NCBI GenBank assembly: GCA_052387955.1
Contig: JBQTIQ010000050.1
Location: 1-28,191, forward strand
DNA length: 28,191 nucleotides
Source: JBQTIQ01 sp052387955
GTDB taxonomy: Bacteria; Actinomycetota; Acidimicrobiia; Acidimicrobiales; JACDCH01
Direction: 5' to 3'
Part shown: piece by piece, positions 23,196 through 28,191 of the stretch
Position numbering within the stretch: position 1 is the stretch's first letter
Layout of the letters: each line of letters starts with the position of its first letter
Notes under the pieces: generated by a model
Told to the model about the DNA's origin: nothing
The model's database searches: none
What the model saw: only the letters and a program-made list of their open reading frames with translations
Program-made: the position numbers and the translations under genes

Positions 23196-23250
23196 ATCTG
23201 CTCGGTCCCGAGAAGGCTTGACGTTGTGACAGTTCCGGGACCGAGCAGAT
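23196..23250 (+). terminator. 15-bp perfect inverted repeat directly behind DUF6529 gene
   Basis: ATCTGCTCGGTCCCG (23196-23210) and CGGGACCGAGCAGAT (23236-23250) are exact reverse complements around a 25-base spacer. The left arm starts at the first base after the stop codon. The next gene is convergent, so a bidirectional terminator is likely. The exact arms and comparatively AT-rich spacer could also mark a small mobile or protein-binding element. Confidence 0.6.
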
Positions 23251-23257
23251 GCCGACC

Positions 23258-23315
23258 GAGCGACCGCCAGGGAGCCGGGCGGCGTTGGGGGCCGGGGGGG
23301 CGCAGCCCCCCAGCT
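23258..23315 (+). repeat. Intergenic GC-rich element, copy 3
   Basis: GAGCGACCGCCAGGGAGCC, GGGCGGCG and a G-rich run, then the hairpin GGGGGGC-GCA-GCCCCCC (23295-23311, 7-bp perfect stem). It is closely similar to 8472-8522 and shares the hairpin with 20565-20610. It lies between convergent genes, next to the 15-bp inverted repeat. Confidence 0.6.
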
Positions 23316-23356
23316 AGTGTCCCGTCCGCTTGGTCCGTTTGCGGCCATCGGTCTGC

Positions 23357-24091
23357 TCACGTCGCCAACACGGAGAGGGCCACGTCGAAGAGGGCGTCGT
23401 TGGCCGCCTGCTGGGCGGCGCGCTCGTGCTCCTCGAAGGGGTCGAGCCAGCTGCGGCCGCGCAGGAGCTCGTCCCAGACCCACAGGCACGCCGCCGCCCG
23501 CAGCCCTGCCCACCGGGCTGCGCTGAGCACGGCCGAGGTCTCCATGTCCACGGCGAGGTGGCCGCCGGCCCGCCACGCTTCCACCAGCTCGGGGGGCTGG
23601 CGCAGGAGGACCTCGCTGGTCACGTGGCGGCCCTGGTGCACGGTGAAGCCCCGGCGCCGCCACTCGTCGGCCATCGCCGTCGCCAGGCCGGGGTCGGCCT
23701 CGACCTCGCCGCCGAAGCCGTAGTACGCCGACGCGCCCTCGCCGATGGTGACCGGGCCGGGCACCACGACGTCGCCGGTGGCGACCCCGGGCTGCAGCCC
23801 GCCGCACGAGCCGATCTGCACGACCAGGGGCCGGGCCACCTGGGCCAGGAGGTGGACGGGCTCCACCGCCCGGGCGGCGCCATAGGCGCAGCCGTAGACC
23901 ACGGGACGGTCGCGGAAGCGCCCGCTGTGGAGGCCGGGGCAGTCGAGCTCGCGGGCGCCGTCGAGGTGCACCAGGCGGCGGGCGTAGGCGTCGCGCTCCC
24001 ACCACGTCCCTTCGAGCACCAGCAGCTCGGGGTCCTCGCCCGGGCGCAGCCCCATCGCCGTGCGCCAGTCGTCGGCCGTCATCTTCTCCAT
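23357..24091 (-). CDS. Nucleoside phosphorylase-family protein (PNP/UDP type)
   Basis: A 244-aa protein of the phosphorylase superfamily 1 fold. GSCGGLQPGVATGDVVV (94-110) matches the phosphate-binding region, and VDMETSAVLSAARWAG (181-196) is the ribose-binding signature with Met183 and Glu184. It may cleave a nucleoside or related N-glycoside with phosphate. Residues that define base preference cannot be read confidently. Two ATG starts are possible (24091 and 24082); the second has GGAG three bases before it, which is too close, so the first is kept. It is divergent from the flavoprotein across a gap with a strong promoter and operator for the other strand. Confidence 0.8.
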   Translation of the reverse strand: MEKMTADDWRTAMGLRPGEDPELLVLEGTWWERDAYARRLVHLDGARELDCPGLHSGRFRDRPVVYGCAYGAARAVEPVHLLAQVARPLVVQIGSCGGLQPGVATGDVVVPGPVTIGEGASAYYGFGGEVEADPGLATAMADEWRRRGFTVHQGRHVTSEVLLRQPPELVEAWRAGGHLAVDMETSAVLSAARWAGLRAAACLWVWDELLRGRSWLDPFEEHERAAQQAANDALFDVALSVLAT

Positions 24092-24114
24092 CGGCCATGA
24101 CCGTAGGCTGCGGC

Positions 24115-24143
24115 TTGAATATCAATCGTCATTGAAATAGAAA
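24115..24143 (+). promoter_or_regulatory. Promoter of the flavoprotein gene
   Basis: TTGAAT (24115-24120), a 17-base spacer, and TAGAAA (24138-24143) form a sigma-70-type promoter in an otherwise GC-rich gap. It lies about 110 bases before the start codon at 24252, which has a good ribosome-binding site (GAGAGGG). Confidence 0.6.
24119..24138. promoter_or_regulatory. Operator candidate in the promoter spacer
   Basis: ATATCAAT-CGTC-ATTGAAAT: two 8-base arms that pair with one mismatch, 4-base centre. It occupies the whole spacer between -35 and -10, the arrangement used by ArsR/SmtB-, MerR- and TetR-type regulators. No such regulator gene is in the window. Confidence 0.5.
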
Positions 24144-24251
24144 GTCGGGCGCGGGGTTGCGTCGCCGGCCACGCAGGCGCTCTCGGCCGCCGGCGGTGCG
24201 GCGCTCGTACCGGCGAGAACGCTGCCCGTCGACCAACCGAGAGGGTCTGGC

Positions 24252-25493
24252 ATGACCAACCAAGAGGGTCCCTTGAACGCACACGAAGCCCCCTTCGATG
24301 TGGTGATCGTCGGCGCCGGCCCGGTCGGCCTCGACGCCGCCCTGGCCGTAGCCGACGCCGGCCTCACCTTCCGGGTGCTCGAGGCCGCCGACCACGTGGG
24401 CGGCAACGTCCGGGACTGGGGGCACGTCCAGCTCTTCACCCCCTGGTCGATGAACGTGTCACCTCGCATGGCCGCTCACCTCCGCGCCCAGGGGGCCGCC
24501 GTACCCGACGGGGACGCCTGCCCCGACGGCCACGCCCTGGCCACCGGCCTGCTCGAACGCGTCGTCGGCGTCCCCGCCCTGGAGGGCGCCGTCGAGGTCG
24601 GCGCGACCGTGCTCGACATCGGCCGCGAGGGACTGCTCAAGCACGAGGAGATCGGCAACCAGGTACGGGCCGGGCACCTGTTCCGGGCCCTGGTGAGCAG
24701 CGCGGCGGGCGAGCGCATCGTCCATGCCCGCACCGTGCTCGACTGCTCCGGTGGCTACGCCCAGCCCAATACGCTCGGCGACGCCGGCATCCCGGCCGTG
24801 GGCGAGCGGGCGCTGGCGGGGCGCATCGCCCGGCGGATGCCCGACCTCGGACAGGACGACGGTGTCTATGCCGGCCTCGCCACCCTGCTGGTCGGCGGCG
24901 GGTACTCGGCCCAGACCGCGGCCCGCGACCTGGCCGCGCTGGCCGAAAGGCGGACCGGGACCACCGTCGTGTGGGCCCTGCGGGACGCGGCGCCGGCCAC
25001 CGGGCCCGTCGAGGGCGACCCGCTCCCGACCCGGGCCGCCCTGTGCCGGCGTACCCAGGAGCTGATGGGCGGGGCCAGCCCCGCCTTCGACGTCCGCCGA
25101 GGCGTACGGGTCGACTCGTTGGCCGCACGCGACGGCCGCATCGCGGCGACGCTGGTCGACGGGAACGGGACCGCGCAAGAGGTCATCGTCGACCGGGTGC
25201 TGGCCCTGACCGGGTCGGTGGGCGACCACACGATGTACCGCCAGCTCCAGGTCCACGAGTGCTACGCCACCGCGGCGCCGATCGAGCTCTCGGCGGCCCT
25301 GCTCGGCGAAGCCACCGGCGACTGTCTCCAGCAGACCCGCAAGGGCGTCGACGTGCTGCGCAACCCCGAGCCCGGGTTCTTCATCCTCGGCGCCAAGAGC
25401 TACGGCCGCAACAGCCAGTTCCTGCTCGGTGTCGGCTGGGACCAGGTCGACGAGGTCGTCGCTGAGCTGACGTCACAGCTCACCCCCACCTGA
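24252..25493 (+). CDS. FAD/NAD(P)-binding oxidoreductase
   Basis: A 413-aa flavoprotein with two Rossmann motifs. GAGPVGLDAALAVADAG (21-37) binds FAD, and GGGYSAQTAARDLAAL (215-230) would bind NAD(P)H. RDWGHVQLFTPWSMNVSP (54-71) is a distinctive string of a monooxygenase-like subgroup. DCSGGYAQPNTLG and the C-terminal GAKSYGRNSQFLLGVGWDQV complete the FAD site. The reaction is not known; oxidation of an organic or metalloid substrate is possible. The ATG at 24252 is well supported by GAGAGGG. Expression is probably inducible given the operator-like repeat in its promoter. It is convergent with the radical SAM fusion. Confidence 0.8.
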   Translation: MTNQEGPLNAHEAPFDVVIVGAGPVGLDAALAVADAGLTFRVLEAADHVGGNVRDWGHVQLFTPWSMNVSPRMAAHLRAQGAAVPDGDACPDGHALATGLLERVVGVPALEGAVEVGATVLDIGREGLLKHEEIGNQVRAGHLFRALVSSAAGERIVHARTVLDCSGGYAQPNTLGDAGIPAVGERALAGRIARRMPDLGQDDGVYAGLATLLVGGGYSAQTAARDLAALAERRTGTTVVWALRDAAPATGPVEGDPLPTRAALCRRTQELMGGASPAFDVRRGVRVDSLAARDGRIAATLVDGNGTAQEVIVDRVLALTGSVGDHTMYRQLQVHECYATAAPIELSAALLGEATGDCLQQTRKGVDVLRNPEPGFFILGAKSYGRNSQFLLGVGWDQVDEVVAELTSQLTPT

Positions 25494-25531
25494 CCGGCGC
25501 CTTCAGCAGTGCGACACCGAGCCCGCGGGAG

Positions 25532-25557
25532 GCGGGCACCGTTGACTCGGTGCCCGC
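25532..25557. terminator. Bidirectional terminator hairpin
   Basis: GCGGGCACCG-TTGACT-CGGTGCCCGC, a perfect 10-bp stem with a 6-base loop, in the gap between the convergent flavoprotein and radical SAM genes. This is the most convincing terminator in the window by stem and position. Confidence 0.65.
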
Positions 25558-25563
25558 ACCTCC

Positions 25564-25603
25564 GGTTCGGCGCCGGCTAGCCCGCTGGTTCGACGCCGGC
25601 TAG
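25564..25603 (-). repeat. 17-bp direct repeat at the 3' end of the radical SAM gene
   Basis: GGTTCGGCGCCGGCTAG (25564-25580) and GGTTCGACGCCGGCTAG (25587-25603) differ at one base and are spaced 23 bp. The second contains the stop codon of the minus-strand gene, so the copy outside is a duplicated gene end. Confidence 0.5.
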
Positions 25604-27264
25604 ACCGCGCAGTTGTAGATCCGCGGCAGCGTCCCGTCCTGGAGGCGAAGCGACAGGAACCGCTCGACGGCCCGGCGCCGGCCTTCGGCGAGGGAGACGT
25701 CGGGCCCCCCCAGGTGCATGTCGGGGCTGGTGGCGACGTCGGCGCCGGCCGGGTGCCAGTGCACACCGTCGGCGGTGACGGTGAGCTCGGGCACGGTGGT
25801 GGCGTCGTAGATCTCGAGGCCGTCGATGCTTACCCCCCGCTTCACCAGAGGGCGCACGGCGAGGTCGTCACCGACGACACCATGGTCGGCCAGGAGGCGG
25901 CGAAGGGCCTCGATGTCGTTCCCGTTGGCCCCGGTGTCGGTGCAACCGACCCGCACCCGCATGCCGAGTTGGCGCAGGGTCGCGAGCCCGTCCATGGCCC
26001 GCTGCCACGACCCCTGGCCCCGCAGCGCGTCGTGCACGGCGGGCTCGGCGGCGTCGATCGACGTCTGTACGACGAGGTCGGGCGCGTCGGCCAGGCGCTC
26101 CAGCTGCGCCAGCCCGCGGCCCCGGAACAACATCGCGTTGGTGAGCAGCACGGTCGGCAACCGGCCGGCGCTGTAGAGCGTCATGTCGGCGATGTCAGGT
26201 TCGAGGAACGGCTCTCCCCCGGTGAGGTAGATCTCACCGAAGCCTTCGTCGACCGCTTCGTCGACCAGCTGCCGGACGCGCTCGAGCGACAACGAACGGC
26301 GCCGGGCGGTAGGCGACGAGGCCACTGAGCAGTAGAGGCAGGCGAGGTTGCAGTGGAAGTTCGTGTAGACCCACAGCCGGGACGGGAACAGGGCCGAGCC
26401 GAACAGGGCCACGACGGGCAGGCCGTCGTCGGGGGCCGCCGGCGCACCGCCCCAGCTGACCTCGTCGGCGAGGAAGCCCTCCGGCAACGCCGAGCGGTAG
26501 AGCTGGTAACGGCCCCGGCTGCGCTCGAGGGGCGGGAGGACCTCGATGCAGGTCGTCCACCAACCCGAGATGATGGTCTCGACGAAAGGTTCGGGCAGGC
26601 CGGCGGCGCGCATCGACGCCGCCTGGGCCTCCCAGTCATAGGCGAGCACGACCAGTTCGGCCTCGGCCGCGCCGGCGGCCAGGTCGACCACGGCGTAGTG
26701 CACGTCGGGTGTCCCGTCGTTGGCCGGCCGGCCCAGGGCGCCGACGTTCACCACCAGGGTGGCACCGACCTGTTCCTGCCACGGCAGCCCCGTGTGGGTG
26801 CACAGCAGCACGTCGGCACCGCTGGCGGCGGCCCGCTCCCGTTTGTCCTCCGGGCTCAGGGACTCCCAGAAGAAGTCGTTCTGGAACAGCGGCGAGCCGT
26901 GCACCAGGTGCACGTCGACACCGTCGATGAGCTCGCGGTGCTCCAGGGGTAACGTCCGCATCCACGCCGCGAACTGCTCGGACGTATGCGCCCGGGTGTG
27001 GTCGTAGATGATCTGGGCGTAGCGGTTGTCCCGTTCGTCGCGGTACCCGCAGCCACAGTCGGGGTCGCCCCGGCCGATGGCCACGTCGTAGTTACCAGCG
27101 ATGCACTCGACGCCCGACTCGGTGAGGATCGGGAAGAGCGCATCGACGTCCGCCCCGAAACCGCCCAGGTCGCCCAGGCAGAACAGGCGCTCGGCACCCC
27201 TCCGCCGGGCGTCTTCGACGAACGCGGCCAACGCGTACGGGTTGGCGTATGGCCCGCCGCACAC
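25600..27264 (-). CDS. Phosphoesterase-like / radical SAM fusion protein
   Basis: A 554-aa two-domain protein. Residues 1-250 resemble a calcineurin-like phosphoesterase: GDLGGFG (31-37), GNYD (57-60), DCGCGYRDERDN, VHGSP (121-125) and CTHTGLPW (155-162). The usual first D-x-H motif is absent (CGGPYANPYAL stands in its place), so metal binding may be altered; I recall relatives with a similar G-G-x-Y start. Residues 295-554 are a radical SAM domain with the cluster motif CNLACLYC (Cys305, 309, 312) and GGEP (349-352). The protein ends IYNCAV. The GTG start at 27264 cuts off the first strand; a CTG at 27276 would restore LRIAV. Radical SAM chemistry on an unknown, perhaps phosphorylated or peptide, substrate is inferred. 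Confidence 0.82.
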   Translation of the reverse strand: MCGGPYANPYALAAFVEDARRRGAERLFCLGDLGGFGADVDALFPILTESGVECIAGNYDVAIGRGDPDCGCGYRDERDNRYAQIIYDHTRAHTSEQFAAWMRTLPLEHRELIDGVDVHLVHGSPLFQNDFFWESLSPEDKRERAAASGADVLLCTHTGLPWQEQVGATLVVNVGALGRPANDGTPDVHYAVVDLAAGAAEAELVVLAYDWEAQAASMRAAGLPEPFVETIISGWWTTCIEVLPPLERSRGRYQLYRSALPEGFLADEVSWGGAPAAPDDGLPVVALFGSALFPSRLWVYTNFHCNLACLYCSVASSPTARRRSLSLERVRQLVDEAVDEGFGEIYLTGGEPFLEPDIADMTLYSAGRLPTVLLTNAMLFRGRGLAQLERLADAPDLVVQTSIDAAEPAVHDALRGQGSWQRAMDGLATLRQLGMRVRVGCTDTGANGNDIEALRRLLADHGVVGDDLAVRPLVKRGVSIDGLEIYDATTVPELTVTADGVHWHPAGADVATSPDMHLGGPDVSLAEGRRRAVERFLSLRLQDGTLPRIYNCAV

Positions 27265-27278
27265 CGCGATCCGCAGGG

Positions 27279-27758
27279 TTAATCCCCGCGGATCTGGCGG
27301 GGCGACGTCGAACGCCCGATCCCCGCTTTGGTGAGCACCGACACCGGGACACCCGACTCACGCCACACGGCATAGGTGACCCCCTTGCGTTCGCCGTAGG
27401 GGCGGGCGGCGGCGATAAACTCGGCCTCGAGGCGGGCAAGATCGATGCCGGCGCCGAGGGAGTCGAGCTCACGGCGGAGATTGCTACGTTCCTGGCGGAG
27501 GTGAAGTGCGGTCAGAGGATCGGCGTTCTCGAGCTGACGGTCGAGGGACGCGAGGCGGCCTTCGATCGATTCGGCGGTCCGCTTACGGCCCCGTTTGGGA
27601 CGGTGAGCAGCCAAGGCTTCGAGGTACGCCCGCACGGCGCGCCCCTGGGTCCGGCCCTCGGCCAACGCCGCCTTGTGTTGGTCGGACATCGATTTCGGTC
27701 CCGGTTTCGCCCCGGAAGCCCTCTTGGTCGCCTTCTTCGCTGCTGCCATTGCGATCAT
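27279..27758 (-). CDS. Basic conserved hypothetical protein
   Basis: A 159-aa soluble protein of unknown function. The first 25 residues are Lys/Ala-rich (AAAKKATKRASGAKPGPKS), RPKRGRKR (53-60) looks like an AT-hook or nucleic-acid-binding patch, and 64-115 is a predicted coiled coil (ESIEGRLASLDRQLENAD, RSNLRRELDSL). The C-terminal YGERKGVTYAVWRESGVPV resembles a helix-turn-helix-like segment. I recall similar hypothetical proteins in actinobacteria but know no function; DNA or RNA binding is an inference from composition. It lies 14 bases before the radical SAM fusion on the same strand, so they may be co-transcribed. ATG at 27758 or 27749. Confidence 0.65.
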   Translation of the reverse strand: MIAMAAAKKATKRASGAKPGPKSMSDQHKAALAEGRTQGRAVRAYLEALAAHRPKRGRKRTAESIEGRLASLDRQLENADPLTALHLRQERSNLRRELDSLGAGIDLARLEAEFIAAARPYGERKGVTYAVWRESGVPVSVLTKAGIGRSTSPRQIRGD

Positions 27759-27864
27759 GGTAGGACAACGGCCCGGGATTGACGTGCATCGCCTCGACCG
27801 TCATCGGCCGAGCCCGTCGGTCGGTGTTTGACCTAAGGGTCCGCCGCGGGATTGATTGAGCGAT

Positions 27865-28191
27865 TCACGCCGTGACGTCGTAGTTCCAGTCGCCGTGCCA
27901 GTCGTGGCGGCGGAGGGGGATGGAGGCGAACGCCGTGTCGCTGACCTTCTCGCCGGTGGGGTACCAGTTGGGGTCGTAGGCGCACTGCACGGTGAGCCCG
28001 GTCGTGGTCGTCGTGGCGGCTATGAGCTCGACGATGGTGCGGATGTCGGTGAGGGGACGGCCCCGCCAGTTCATGGAGATGAAGCTGAACAGGCGGTGCT
28101 CGATGCGGTTCCACTTGGACGTGCCGGGCGGGTAGTGGCAGACGGTGATGGTCAGGCCGGTCTCGGCGGCGAGCTTGGCCAGGTGCCATTT
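27865..28191 (-). CDS. ISAzo13-like transposase, C-terminal part (cut by window edge)
   Basis: The last 108 residues of a DDE transposase whose beginning lies outside the window. KWHLAKLAAETGLTITVCHY, PPGTSKWNRIEHRLFSFIS (with the catalytic Glu of the N-x-x-E-H type), NWRGRPLTDIRTIVELI and YDPNWYPTGEKVSD are characteristic of the ISAzo13 (Rhodopirellula-type) transposases. The frame is open to the window edge and stops at 27865-27867. No terminal repeat could be identified in the bases after the stop. It is unrelated to the transposase at the left end of the window. Confidence 0.85.
   Translation of the reverse strand, partial: KWHLAKLAAETGLTITVCHYPPGTSKWNRIEHRLFSFISMNWRGRPLTDIRTIVELIAATTTTTGLTVQCAYDPNWYPTGEKVSDTAFASIPLRRHDWHGDWNYDVTA

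Noticed and set aside
1..28191. CRISPR arrays, tRNA or rRNA genes
   Set aside because: No regularly spaced repeats, cloverleaf-compatible stretches or conserved rRNA strings were recognised; the intergenic gaps are mostly too short.

Overview
The window is very GC-rich, with many GTG starts and tightly packed, often overlapping genes. Its gene families (PcaL-type fusion, DUF6529, cupredoxin, two-subunit DhaK/DhaL, YnjBCD-like transporter) suggest a high-GC actinobacterium. A member of the Acidimicrobiia would fit, but that is inference. No rRNA, tRNA or CRISPR array was seen.

Layout. 1-182: an unresolved gene end. 183-1924: a complete insertion sequence with 12-bp terminal inverted repeats, lying directly behind the stop codon of an aldehyde dehydrogenase. 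1928-5735 (minus strand): aldehyde dehydrogenase, an enol-lactonase/carboxymuconolactone decarboxylase fusion, the remnant of a glyoxalase-fold (VOC) gene, and an AraC-type regulator. 5810-6880: a divergent acyl-CoA dehydrogenase-like gene. 7031-8445 (minus): a membrane-anchored Cys-based phosphatase and a shikimate-kinase-like P-loop protein. 8531-13169 (minus): a five-gene carbohydrate operon with overlapping genes (tagatose-3-epimerase-like, DhaL, DhaK, LacD-like class I aldolase, fucose/arabinose-isomerase-like). 13170-13556: its 387-bp divergent control region, with a LacI-type palindrome in the exact middle. 13557-14615: a nucleoside-hydrolase-fold gene, convergent with an acyl-CoA ligase (14585-16213). 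16320-22100: a YnjBCD-like ABC importer (lipoprotein, two permeases, ATPase) followed by a second aldehyde dehydrogenase. 22249-23195: a cupredoxin and a DUF6529 membrane protein. 23357-24091 (minus): a nucleoside-phosphorylase-family protein. 24252-25493: a flavoprotein behind a clear promoter with an overlapping operator. 25600-27264 (minus): a phosphoesterase/radical SAM fusion, with a basic hypothetical protein upstream of it. 27865 to the end (minus): the C-terminus of an ISAzo13-like transposase.

How the genes may work together. The central block reads as an unassigned sugar or sugar-conjugate pathway. The importer brings in substrate, the hydrolase-fold protein may release a sugar, the isomerase and epimerase make a ketose, DhaK/DhaL phosphorylate it, the aldolase cleaves it to DHAP plus an aldehyde, and the aldehyde dehydrogenase oxidises the aldehyde. 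Enzyme classes are seen from motifs; the substrate and the linkage are inference.

The least expected signals are a 34-bp perfect palindrome inside the aldolase gene; a family of intergenic GC-rich elements ending in a GGGGC-GCA-GCCCC hairpin, one of which forms the C-terminal tail of the ABC ATPase; and the operators at 13357 and 24119.
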